DNA from: Owenia fusiformis
Taxonomy: Eukaryota; Annelida; Polychaeta; Sabellida; Oweniidae
Direction: 5' to 3'
Length of the DNA stretch: 64,000 bases
Assembly (NCBI GenBank): GCA_903813345.2
Contig: CAIIXF020000004.1
Coordinates: forward strand, 30,383,986 to 30,447,985
In this document: positions 21,384 to 31,861 of the stretch, piece after piece
Position numbering within the stretch: position 1 is the first letter of the stretch
How the letters are laid out: every line of letters starts with the position of its first letter
The notes under the pieces: model-generated
What the model was told of the DNA's origin: nothing
Seen by the model: only the letters and a program-made list of their open reading frames with translations
Database searches by the model: none
Translations under genes and position numbers: made by a program

Positions 21384-21789
21384 AAAAGGGGAAGTCCCGT
21401 CTAAATAAAACTCCTGGTTTCAAGTTTTTTGTAAACATACACCATTGCAACATACACCATTGCACCATTGCATGATGGTTGTCATGACCTGCAGGTCACG
21501 ATGACAAATGAATGTTACGTTGTCAATAGAATATAGCGTTTGACCATCTCTGATCATAAAAATGAGTTGATAGAAATTCAAGTAACATGTATCAAGTTCA
21601 TTTTATCACAGACTGCAACTATTGATTCCAAATCTGGTTCACTGAACGGCTCAATAATTAGAAGTAAAGCGTATTTTATAGAGTCAGTAGTCTGGTGGCA
21701 GTTTAGAAATCCCGCGTTCGAACACTTATAATACTCCTAGATCTTAATATAACAATACGGTTTTTGCAATACGTTGTTTTTATTCACCT

Positions 21790-21920
21790 GTAGACGCACC
21801 TGGTGATCGGAAAATATGAACGGATCGGAGGGGGTGGGGTTGGTGAAGATTTGTTGAATTTTCTATCAAAAATGGGCTGACCTCCCTCCTCCGTTCATTT
21901 TGTCCGATCGCTGGGCGTGA
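21790..21920. mobile_element. CACGCC-family foldback element, short copy
   Basis: Inverted ends (CGCACCTGGTGATCGG and CCGATCGCTGGGCG) enclose about 130 bp with GGATCGGAGGGGG and CCCTCCTCCGTTCATT arms. Same family as 58954-59847, 33130-34431 and the fragment at 47568-47640. Confidence 0.6.
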
Positions 21921-23304
21921 TAGATAATGTATTGAACGTTTTTATGTGTTTCTTATTGAACGAAATGTGTATTTTGGACTAATAATGTAATTCATAATAA
22001 ATACAAGTATTTCAAGAATTGCCATACTGCACGTAAAACGGGTAGCCGTAGCTTCTTCACTGATGTACGATATACTACATGTACTTAAAAAAGTTTTGTT
22101 GCGACTAATAAAACAGATCATCTTTAATGTAAAAATAACAGGTGCACACCATATAATCATTTTAGATACTGTATTTAGTGATATTATGAATCCCAAACAC
22201 AACGCATTAATTAAATGCATGTTTAAGTGTCAATTAGCCTATTAGAATGTTAGAATAAATATATTAAAACTATGAACAGATAATTCATTGATATGTATTT
22301 ATTCAACTCTAATGGGCTTTTTTCTTTGAACTGCTACATGGCTTTCGATTTACAGATTTACAGATTTCGAGCCATCAAAGTCAGATTAGGCGGAGCCCTT
22401 ATCCTCAATTAAAAAATAATATTGGTAAGGAAGTCGGACATGTTTGATACAATTTCTCATCTCTTTTCTGCTTTTAAAATAACCGACTTGAATCACAATT
22501 TGTGTACGATCATTGCATCAGATCTGAAAATATCAATATTGTACTCACTGGTTTTGTGATCGAAAGGTAGTTTTTTCGTATAAAAAATATATGAGTTATA
22601 GATTATATAATTTGTGTGTTTTTTATGAAAAATAACATGCTCCCCGCAGGTGACAAATATTTCGACCACAGCCGTGATACTGTTTTATTTAACTCCTATT
22701 TGAAAACAGATTGCGGAGAGACTGAATTGTTCATTTTCTTTTAAAAAATATACGACTGAAAACTTATTTCGTCAAATTTTGGCCCTTGCTATCCCCCAAG
22801 CCCCCGGATACATTCCAATATAAAAATAAATTAACACCATCAAATCTTTTTATTCCAAAATACATTTCGACGATGAATATTAATATTATACGTTTTTAAT
22901 CATAACCTAAATTATAGTTTGTAAAATTAGTAGCAGGTGTGAATATTTATATTATGTATGCATGTCAAAATGGCTAATACATGCTCTCGTGTTTATGTTC
23001 ATGTGATATAAAGTGTAAATAAATTAGACAATAACTGAATACCAGTGTCTTGTTTTAGTTACAAAACAAATGTTCAAGCTTCATTATCAAACAGATTTAA
23101 AATACTAGAGTTCTGCTTAAACGCAACAACTGATTAGGACAAAAACTGAAAAACAATATGGCTATCTTTAAATTAAATTAAAAATAGATTGTGTCATGCA
23201 AGACTCGCCATTTGAATAATTTACAAAATGAATTCAGCCTTCAGGAATCATGCGGGATTTATGCACAAGGTAGCTTCTCAAATAATTACACATTTTTTTT
23301 ATTA

Positions 23305-23945
23305 AATTTTCGATTTCATTTGGTACGCCTGTGCGCATTTGGCGTAATATATGCGACACGCCAATGATAACTGTTAAAACAAAAACATGCACATCAATTT
23401 CCGTTTAAATCCTGTACGAATCCTGAAGGCTGGATTCATTTGTAAACTATATTATATATGAATCCTGCTTGGATCCTGGCTACAGGATTTATTTGCAAAC
23501 TACCTTCTATATGAATCCTGTATGAATCCTGAAGGCTGGATTCATTTGTAAACTATATTGCATATGAATCCTGTATGGTTCCTGAAGGCTGGATTCATTT
23601 GTAAACTATATTGCATATGAATCCTGTATGATTCCTGAAGGCTGGATTCATTTGTAAACTATATTGCATATGAATCCTGTATGATTCCTGAAGGCAGGAT
23701 TCATTTGTAAACTATATTGCATATGAATCCTGTATGATTCCTGGAGGCTGGATTCATTTGTAAACTATATTGCATATGAATCCTGTATGATTCCTGAAGG
23801 CAGGATTCATTTGTAAACTATTTAAACAGCGAATCCTGTATGAATCCTAGAGGCAGGATTCATACAGGATTCATATGTGCATATGAATCCTGTATGAATC
23901 CTGGCTCCAGGATTCAGTGGTTTGATTCACATTTTTTGCTGTGAA
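23305..23945 (-). repeat. 53-bp satellite and flanks, inverted copy 2
   Basis: Reverse complement of 14711-15335, including both flanks. Ten or so 53-bp units with TGAATCCTGTATGATTCCTG and GGATTCATTTGTAAACTATA. It marks the inner border of the inverted second copy of the locus. Confidence 0.85.
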
Positions 23946-24118
23946 TGTATTAAACTAAATCAGAATATCGCTTTATTAGTTTGTTTATTGTTGAGACTTT
24001 TTGAACGCCGCATCAATGACGATTTAAATCCAGATTCGTCTTTAACGTTTGGGCGCGACCTTCCAATACACCGGGTGTTGGCTCAATTTTGGCAATTCTT
24101 AGAAATGCGTCGGTAATC

Positions 24119-24634
24119 TTAAGCTGCGTCGTTATCATTAGCCGTTAGGTTAAAGGCAGCCGGGGATGGTGTAAGTTTGACTTGAATATCTATGTTATTC
24201 AACAAATATTTTTCAATCTTAAAGATGTCAGCGTGCAATGGACCCGCCATTTTAACCTCCAAACTCTCGATCGGGTGTGCCATTCTCCTTAGGAATCTAT
24301 TATTTTTGGAGTCAAACCCGTTATGGTCATTACCTAGACTGGCTTCATCCTTAAAATACATTTGGGATGATAAGTAACCTTGCATATATGCCGCTGATGT
24401 GTTTAGTACTGTTTGAATATAACTTGTGTACGGGTAATAAGGTCCCGATGTTGAAATTGATTTTTGCTGCATTTGAACATCCACTTGTGAGAATAATGAA
24501 TGTAACCAAAGATTAGCGCAAGTAACTTTGGGTGCAGATGCCGCCGGGTCGTTTGGATCTAAAGGCAATGGACTCCCATCCGGCATGGTTATTTTTGCCT
24601 TGACGAATAACACTGTTTTACTCAAATCTAAGTA
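24119..24634 (-). pseudogene. Major capsid protein fragment, second Polinton copy
   Basis: The minus-strand frame matches about residues 60-230 of the capsid protein at 8289-9614 with few differences (for example ANLWLHSLFSQVDVQM and SGPYYPYTSYIQTVL). It is separated from the start of the gene (36304-36474) by element X. A fossil. Confidence 0.85.
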
Positions 24635-25964
24635 ACAGGATCTTAAGAGGTTCTGGACAAATCATTTGATTCTGGACTTGTCATATTTTTTTTTCAACGA
24701 AATCACATCCAAGGGTTGAATTTTTATTAGCTATTTAGAGAGTGAGTCCTGCCTAGTATTAATTTCAATAAAAAAGTTAAAATAGAACCCTATTTGAGAG
24801 TCAATCTAATACATTACATTGATAAATTAAGGCAAATCCTGAAATATTTTTAAAGTGCATTTTTTATGAAATATTATCCAGCAAGTATTTAAATGAAACG
24901 GTCTTATTTAAATACAAATCATAACATGATATTTTTCATGAAACATTTTTCAATGAAATTCAATTGAAGGGCCAAGATAAAACGAGCTAATTTAGGTGAA
25001 AACCCTTACATGATGATGTGTTTTCATAACTTCTTTCATAAAATTCCATCAAGGGGTGAAGATAAAATGATCGAATTTAAGTGAATTAAGGATCACGAGA
25101 ATATGTTTTCTTTGATATTTTCTATGAAATCCCATCCAATGGTCAAGGTAAAATTTTGATTTTGATTTTGATTTGGTCACGTGTTCGAAAGATCCATATA
25201 AGGCCCATAGAACCATATAGGAACGTCATTTTGAATGTCACGTGATAGATCCATATAAGGCTTTTAGAACCATTTATGGAAAGATGAGGGGAAGCCCCTG
25301 ACACCTGTTTCACGATTTTTATGCACTTCATTATTGTACCGAAGTTTGCCGATTCGATTCGTCGTATTTCGGAATCCTGGTGTCAATTTTATACTCCATT
25401 GGAGTATTTTTGACCTACTTCTTATGACGGAAATTCCCGAACCTTGTTCGGATTAATCCGGATTTTCTGACCTACCTTATCTACCGAGATTTCACGAGTT
25501 AACATTCGTCTCATTCCGGAATCCTGGTGACAATTTTATACTCCATTGGAGTATTTTTGATCTACTTTTTCTGGATTTTGCCCTACTTATTATATCTTGA
25601 CAACAAGCAAATCAAAAAGTTTGACATGAACGGGTCTCGATCAACTAACCTAGACTATGGAAGCCAGGCACGCTAACCATTAGGCCAACGAGCTACCGAT
25701 ATGAAAGAACAAAAGTATTATATATTTATACCGAGCGTCAATTCAAAATGATCCTCACTTTTGTCTCCACTTAAATACGACTCGTCAGTTGTATCCAGAA
25801 TAGTAGAACGCCTATGGCGCTAGTGAATAACCAAGTCCCAGGTGAGTGGTTCGTATCCCTCCGTGATATACTATTTTTGTTTTATTAAATACGACAGAAA
25901 GGAGCAAGGTGTAGGTTGAAAACAAGACGTTCGTTTGTTTCAAAACAGTTTGGAAACATTAATA
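24635..25964 (+). repeat. Element X left inverted end
   Basis: About 1330 bp matching the reverse complement of 34966-36297. It contains repeated ACTCCATTGGAGTATTTTTGA blocks (near 25390 and 25540), a tRNA-like stretch and a CACGTG-containing pair GTCACGTG near 25175 and 25237. Confidence 0.9.
25637..25706 (-). other. tRNA-like sequence in the left end of element X
   Basis: On the minus strand GTTGGCCTAATGGTTAGCGT resembles a tRNA D-arm and A box. An anticodon-like arm CTGGCTTCCATAGTCTAG (TCC) and a B-box-like TTGATCGAGACCC follow. The acceptor halves do not pair, so this is a tRNA-derived relic or internal polymerase III promoter rather than a working tRNA. The same stretch lies on the plus strand at 35229-35300. 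Confidence 0.5.
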
Positions 25965-26070
25965 GTACAATAACGTCATTTCTAAGGGCGATATAGTGAA
26001 ATATTGGACCAAGGGCCGAAGGCCCAAGGTCCAATATTTCACTATATCGCTCGCAGAAATGACGTTATTA
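25965..26070. repeat. Perfect hairpin inside element X
   Basis: AATAACGTCATTTCT..GCGATATAGTGAAATATTGG is followed after GGGCCGAAGGCCC by its reverse complement, giving a stem of about 45 bp with almost no loop (25971-26070). No function is known. Confidence 0.7.
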
Positions 26071-27281
26071 GTATTATTACCACCGTTAACGACCAGGACT
26101 GAAACAGCAAGAAAATCTTACGCATTGAACGTTATCTAATTTCCCGGGGAAAATTGCCGGTCCAGAATATATTCTAGACCGGTCCATATGGACCACCACT
26201 ATGACGTCACACATTTCTCAGGTCGATATAGTAAAATAAACGCCTTCTAAACTAGCACTAAAACCCCTAGAACTGGCCCGGCAAGGTGGTAATAATCTCT
26301 GATAATTTAAGATTTTCCACTCCTGAAGGGCCTCTAGATCTATGAAATTCAATAATCCACTCAGTAAAAATACGATTTCTCTGCAACCTGATGTCCAATC
26401 AAGATCATTCAAATATATATGTGTTCCTGACACGTTTGGGCGTCCGGGAATAAAATTGCTTGTGAAAACTATTTACAAAAGTGTTCCAGAGACCCTTATC
26501 TACTTGGATAAGGTTTTATTTGAAGATACATTGCCTTATTAGCAGGTAGAGGGGCATACAGAAAACAGAAGCAAATGCTATGTTGAAAATTTTCTATATT
26601 TCAATTTGAACCTGTGTTTACATGTCACGTAGGCCAGTGTTTTATATGGGGATTATATGTACTTTCCTTGTTTACATGAACGTAAATCATTACATGAAAT
26701 CTGCATTCTTCTGGGTTTAATCTGGGTTTGTATTGTCTTATTGGGGCTTTTCGACTTTAAAACAAACCCTACCTAAATGGATTGTGTCTCGGGAACGTTT
26801 TTGTAAATAGTTATTATAAACAATTCTGAAAGAATATCACATATTTTTGTCTTCCCGATTTCAGTCATGAATTACGTCAATTTCTCGTGCTAACATTGGG
26901 TAGACGTTGTCATAACCGGATGCCCGAACGTGTCAGGAACATATAGATACTCGAATGATGTTGATTGAACATCAGGGTTGAGAGAAATCGTAATTTTACT
27001 GAGTGGCTTCACGAAAAAATAAGCAGCACTTTAGGCCACCTAAATACAACTCGTCAGTTGTATCCAGTTGGAATCCAAGCGTAATGTTTTTAATTATATG
27101 GTTGTGCTTTGATTTTACGCTGAAAATATTTATAACTACGTCAACTTTATATTAAAACATTTATTATCTTTTCAGTTGTATTAAAATGTAAAATATGATA
27201 TATGTCAGCTTATTGCTTTCTGGAGAACAGTCAAGGTTTAAATTTGGTACAATGAATCGGACACTCATGTAAATCGACATG
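26071..27281. other. Element X interior, left of element P
   Basis: About 1.2 kb. Two inverted related segments lie at 26349-26500 and 26775-27010 (shared ACTCAGTAAAA, TTCCTGACACGTT and CATCCGG-type blocks). A 66-codon frame at 26342-26542 falls on one of them but does not look constrained. CAACTCGTCAGTTGTATCCAG near 27050 repeats a block of the terminal repeats. Confidence 0.5.
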
Positions 27282-27317
27282 GTTATAAGTAGTGAAGAGT
27301 GAACATTTATATAACAA

Positions 27318-27367
27318 TGACATAGTGACATAGTATGATATAGTGACATAGCAACCATGACATAGTT
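27318..27367 (+). repeat. TGACATAG repeats near the left end of element P
   Basis: Four exact copies and one variant of TGACATAG lie within 80 bp of the terminus and recur mirrored at 31783-31832. Short direct repeats close to the ends are typical of binding sites for a terminal protein or recombinase (inference). Confidence 0.6.
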
Positions 27368-27369
27368 AC

Positions 27370-27500
27370 GCATGGTCTGATTGGTTAAATTTCCCGCTGC
27401 AATCTGATTGGTAAAATGATGTCACGTGACTCCAGCCTGTTAATGATTAATTAGTGATAACCCGTTGCTGAGCAATTTTATAAGGCTTATATAATACTCA
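27370..27500 (+). promoter_or_regulatory. Promoter of the left-arm gene of element P
   Basis: Two ATTGG motifs (CTGATTGGTTAAAT and CTGATTGGTAAAAT), GATGTCACGTGAC with CACGTG at 27423-27428, and a TATA box TATATAAT at 27488-27495 lie ahead of the gene at 27662. The same motifs in the same order occur in the Polinton-1 end, where the TATA box has the identical sequence. The block TTCCCGCTGCAATCTGATTG recurs downstream of the gene at 28515. Confidence 0.5.
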
Positions 27501-27661
27501 TCAGTACAAATACAAAGTTTACATTGTAGTATTTACTTAAACAACAAATCTATTATTTCACGATCACCTGATAAGATATTCATATACTGGACGTTTGTAA
27601 GGATACTATATTTACACCTTTAAAGAACAGGCTTAACTACAGGAGATATTTTAAAAAGATT

Positions 27662-28351
27662 ATGGAAATTTTTCATTTGAAACCTCAAGATGTCAGTAAA
27701 GTCGGGGGGACCATAGTAAAACCATTAGAAACTGGCCTTCCAAGAATGTTAAAGTTAGCCGTAGGACCGCATCGTCAACAAACAATTCTCTTCCCAACAG
27801 TTGACCATGTATTTATGAAAACGTACGATGTGCTTGATGTACAGTCGAAACATGATGGATCACTACAAGTACCATTTGAACCGCAATCATCCGATCCATG
27901 TGCTGGAAGGATAACAAGACAGGAATTTGACTATTTCATAGAATGCTGTCAAGAGAACGGTTGTATATTTTCAAAGGACAACAGAAATTCTTCAAAATAT
28001 GAACAACAAGCCCTATATACATATGGTTTAGACCACTGGCAACACTTAGGCAGAGGATATGAATTTACGATTTCCAGCAACTACAAAACGTTAGAAATCG
28101 TGTCTAATAGGTTCAATGAAGAGAAGGAGATTTACGAAGTAAACTGGAGTCTGTGTTTAACATTTCAACAAATACACGACTTATTAGATAATATATGGCT
28201 CATCATGGAGCCTTTGACACTGGCCGAGAAAAACTGCCTAGCTACTTTACATGACGATCATCTGAATCAAATGGGCACATGGTCATGCAACAACGTTTGC
28301 CAATTCATGAACCGCAGGACAGTTTTTGATAAAGCACTTAATGACCAATAA
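27662..28351 (+). CDS. Unrecognised 229-residue protein, left arm of element P
   Basis: A single-exon frame starting MEIFHLKPQDVSKVGG. It has a Cys-rich FIECCQENGC near residue 95, a segment YEVNWSLCLTFQQIHDLL near residue 160 and WSCNNVCQFMNRR near the end. It lacks a signal peptide, membrane span and obvious enzyme motif. An AATAAA at about 28410 follows the stop. The mirrored copy at 30801-31487 differs by one residue in length, which together with the good promoter and poly-A signal argues for a real, recently maintained gene. Possible roles (DNA-binding, host interaction) are guesses. I do not recognise a family. Confidence 0.7.
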   Translation: MEIFHLKPQDVSKVGGTIVKPLETGLPRMLKLAVGPHRQQTILFPTVDHVFMKTYDVLDVQSKHDGSLQVPFEPQSSDPCAGRITRQEFDYFIECCQENGCIFSKDNRNSSKYEQQALYTYGLDHWQHLGRGYEFTISSNYKTLEIVSNRFNEEKEIYEVNWSLCLTFQQIHDLLDNIWLIMEPLTLAEKNCLATLHDDHLNQMGTWSCNNVCQFMNRRTVFDKALNDQ

Positions 28352-28514
28352 CACTATGCTTGCTGTCATTTTTGTATCAGACAATAGACATGTTTATTAG
28401 AATATTATTTGAATAAACATACATATGTAATAACGACAATTGCAGTCATCTCCGTTTAAATTCCTAAATCAAACCTTTACACCATGACACCAATAGTAAT
28501 ACCAATACTTGAAT

Positions 28515-28560
28515 TTCCCGCTGCAATCTGACTGGTCAAATGATGTCACGTGACTCCAGA
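28515..28560 (+). repeat. Second copy of the promoter block, downstream of the left-arm gene
   Basis: TTCCCGCTGCAATCTGACTG..AAATGATGTCACGTGACTCC repeats 27390-27434 with two or three changes, in the same orientation, so the gene is bracketed by two copies. The mirror of this block lies near 30598-30645. Confidence 0.65.
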
Positions 28561-28599
28561 CATTTACCTACATTTTAACTCAAGATTCTTAACAGTTAG

Positions 28600-30570
28600 T
28601 TAACCATATCGAGTAAATGACTTACTCAAATGAGTAACTTAATTGTGTAAATGAGCTACCCAATTGAATAATGAACAAACTCAATTGAGTGAATGGATAC
28701 CTCAGTTGAGTAAATTTGTAACTCAATTAAGCAAATGAGTTAATCTATTGAGTATATAAGTCACTCAAATTAGTAAATGGGTAACTAAATTGAAAAATCG
28801 ATCAAATGAGTAACACAATAATGTAAATGAGTAACTCAATAGAGTCAATGAGTAAGACAATTAAGTAAATGAGTAACTCCACTGAGTAAATGAGTAACTC
28901 AGTAGAGTAAACGAGTAACTCAATTGAGTAAATAAGAAACTCAGTTGAGTAAATTAGTAACTCAATTGAGTAAATGAGCAACTTAATTGATGTATTGAGT
29001 TACTCAATTAAATGAGTCCATTAGTGACTCAAATAAAAATAAATTACTTAATGGAATGAGTAAATGGCTAACTGGGATGAGTAAATGAGTAACTCAAATG
29101 AGTAATTGAGTGCTGGATTATCAAATTTGGCTGATGCATTTATTCAATCGAGTGACTCATTTACACAATCGAGTTACTCATTACTCAATCTAGTGACTCA
29201 TTTACTCAATCGAGTTACTCAATTTACTCATCCGAGCAAGTCAATTACTCATTCTCTCAATTTTACTCACCAATGACTCAATTATTCAAATGAGTTACCG
29301 ATTTACTCATTAGAGTTACTCATTTACTCAATTGAGTTACTCATTTTACTCATTCGAGTAAAAATTATAATGGATAACTGCGCTTGTGCGGAAAAAAAAG
29401 ACAAATAATTTGGCCCCCCCCCCCCTTGCCCAAAAACTGTTTGCTCCCATATGACACAAATGTTCACTTAACTAATAAGATATTTAAAATGCATTAAGAT
29501 GACATTAGATGACTATGACATTAGCAAGATGGTCAATTACTCATTCACTCAATTTACTCACCAATGGCGCATTTATTCAAATGAGTTACTCATTTATTCA
29601 ATCGAGTTACTCATTTACTCAATTGAGTTACTTAATTGACCCATTCGAGTAAGTCAATTACTCATTCACTAAATTTGACTCGCCAATGACTCATTTATTC
29701 AAATGAGTTACCAATTTACTCATTAGAGATACTCATTCACTCAATTGAGTTACTCATTTACTCAATTGAGTTAATCCTCTAGCCCAGTTATCCATTATAA
29801 TTTTTACTCGAATGAGTAAAATGAGTAACTCAATTGAGTAAATGAGTAACTCTAATGAGTGAATCGGTAACTCATTTGAATAATTGAGTCATTGGTGAGT
29901 AAAATTGAGAGAATGAGTAATTGACTTGCTCGGATGAGTAAATTGAGTAACTCGATTGAGTAAATGAGTCACTAGATTGAGTAATGAGTAACTCGATTGT
30001 GTAAATGAGTCACTCGATTGAATAAATGCATCAGCCAAATTTGATAATCCAGCACTCAATTACTCATTTGAGTTACTCATTAACTCATCCCAGTTAGCCA
30101 TTTACTCATTCCATAAAGTAATTTATTTTTATTTGAGTCACTAATGGACTCATTTAATTGAGTAACTCAATACATCAATTAAGTTGCTCATTTACTCAAT
30201 TGAGTTACTAATTTACTCAACTGAGTTTCTTAGTTACTCGTTTACTCTACTGAGTTACTCATTTACTCAGTGGAGTTACTCATTTACTTAATTGTCTTAC
30301 TCATTGACTCTATTGAGTTACTCATTTACATTATTGTGTTACTCATTTGATCGATTTTTCAATTTAGTTACCCATTTACTAATTTGAGTGACTTATATAC
30401 TCAATAGATTAACTCATTTGCTTAATTGAGTTACAAATTTACTCAACTGAGGTATCCATTCACTCAATTGAGTTTGTTCATTATTCAATAGGGTAGCTCA
30501 TTTACACAATTAAGTTACTCATTTGAGTAAGTCATTTACTCGATATGGTTAACTAACTGTTAAGAATCTT
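28600..30570. repeat. Tandem array with ACTCAATTGAGT core, centre of element P
   Basis: About 90 imperfect units of roughly 21-22 bp such as GAGTAAATGAGTAACTCAATT fill both inner arms and part of the spacer. Units switch orientation near 29120 and again near 29800 and 30040. The core ACTCAATTGAGT is itself palindromic, so the array can fold at unit scale as well as arm scale. A poly-C run and a short unique part lie at about 29390-29530. Confidence 0.85.
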
Positions 30571-30800
30571 GAGTTAAAATGTAGGTAAATGTCTGGAGTC
30601 ACGTGACATCATTTGACCAGTCAGATTGCAGCGGGAAATTCAAGTATTGGTATTACTATTGGTGTCATGGTGTAAAGGTTTGATTTAGGAATTTAAACGG
30701 AGATGATTGCAATTGTCGTTATTACATATGTATGTTTATTCAAATAATATTCTAATAAATATGTCTATTGTCTGATACAAAAATGACAGCAAGCATAGTG

Positions 30801-31487
30801 TTATTGGTCATTAAGTGCTTTATCAAAAACTGTCCTGCGGTTCATGAATTGGCAAACGTTGCATGACCATGTGCCCATTTGATTCAGATGATCGTCATGT
30901 AAAGTAGCTAGGCAGTTTTTCTCGGCCAGTGTCAAAGGCTCCATGATGAGCCATATATTATCTAATAAGTCGTGTATTTGTTGAAATGTTAAACACAGAC
31001 TCCAGTTTACTTCGTAAATCTCCTTCTCTTCATTGAACCTATTAGACACGATTTCTAACGTTTTGTAGTTGCTGGAAATCGTAAATTCATATCCTCTGCC
31101 TAAGTGTTGCCAGTGGTCTAAACCATATGTATATAGGGCTTGTTGTTCATATTTTGAAGAATTTCTGTTGTCCTTTGAAAATATACAACCGTTCTCTTGA
31201 CAGCATTCTATGAAATAGTCAAATTCCTGTCTTGTTATCCTTCCAGCACATGGATCGGATGATTGCGGTTCAAATGGTACTTGTAGTGATCCATCATGTT
31301 TCGACTGTACATCAAGCACATCGTACGTTTTCATAAATACATGGTCAACTGTTGGGAAGAGAATTGTTTGTTGACGATGCGGTCCTACGGCTAACTTTAA
31401 CATTCTTGGAAGGCCAGTTTCTAATGGTTTTACTATGGTCCCCCCGACTTTACTGACATCTTGAGGTTTCAAATGAAAAATTTCCAT
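30801..31487 (-). CDS. Unrecognised 228-residue protein, right arm of element P
   Basis: Mirror copy of the gene at 27662-28351, one codon shorter (a single Asn instead of two in the WSCN..VCQF segment) and otherwise the same in the translations compared. Promoter motifs (TATA at about 31654-31661, CACGTG at about 31721-31726) lie upstream on the minus strand. The two genes face each other across the repeat array. Near-identity means recent duplication or ongoing gene conversion between arms. Confidence 0.7.
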   Translation of the reverse strand: MEIFHLKPQDVSKVGGTIVKPLETGLPRMLKLAVGPHRQQTILFPTVDHVFMKTYDVLDVQSKHDGSLQVPFEPQSSDPCAGRITRQEFDYFIECCQENGCIFSKDNRNSSKYEQQALYTYGLDHWQHLGRGYEFTISSNYKTLEIVSNRFNEEKEIYEVNWSLCLTFQQIHDLLDNIWLIMEPLTLAEKNCLATLHDDHLNQMGTWSCNVCQFMNRRTVFDKALNDQ

Positions 31488-31861
31488 AATCTTTTTAAAA
31501 TATCTCCTGTAGTTAAGCCTGTTCTTTATAGGTGTAAATATAGTATCCTTACAAACGTCCAGTATATGAATATCTTATCAGGTGATCGTGAAATAATAGA
31601 TTTGTTGTTTAAGTAAATACTACAATGTAAACTTTGTATTTGTACTGATGAGTATTATATAAGCCTTATAAAATTGCTCAGCAACGGGTTATCACTAATT
31701 AATCATTAACAGGCTGGAGTCACGTGACATCATTTTACCAATCAGATTGCAGCGGGAAATTTAACCAATCAGACCATGCGTAACTATGTCATGGTTGCTA
31801 TGTCACTATATCATACTATGTCACTATGTCATTGTTATATAAATGTTCACTCTTCACTACT

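Larger units (their letters stand above)
15500..23215. other. Central non-coding spacer between the two locus copies
   Basis: About 7.7 kb without a gene I can support. Apart from the small foldback elements and repeats listed separately there are only short homopolymer runs (poly-C at 16411 and 19411, poly-G at 19900) and MITE-like fragments carrying GGCTACGG..CCTG near 18430, 18700 and 21015. Confidence 0.55.
27288..31861. mobile_element. Element P: 4.57-kb palindromic element
   Basis: The ends are AGTAGTGAAGAGTGAAC and its exact reverse complement. The 6-bp duplication GTTATA flanks both sides (27282-27287 and 31862-31867). Each arm of about 2.1 kb contains five TGACATAG copies near the end, a promoter-like block, the same unrecognised gene (229 or 228 codons) and a tandem array with core ACTCAATTGAGT. 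A spacer of about 400 bp (29380-29780) separates the arms. The arms are nearly identical. End sequence, duplication length and promoter motifs resemble Polinton-1, suggesting movement by a Polinton integrase (inference). No replication, capsid or integrase gene is present. Confidence 0.85.

Noticed and set aside
26342-26542. 66-codon frame in element X as a functional gene
   Set aside because: The related inverted segment differs at many residues and ends early; no evidence of constraint. Kept only as a low-interest observation.
28600-30570. CRISPR-like periodic array
   Set aside because: Units are contiguous and imperfect without unique spacers, and the genome is animal; it is a palindromic tandem repeat.
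27288-31861. Palindrome as a pure assembly artefact
   Set aside because: The flanking 6-bp duplication, matching terminal bases, an unpaired 400-bp centre and small differences between arms argue for a real element; long reads should still confirm it.
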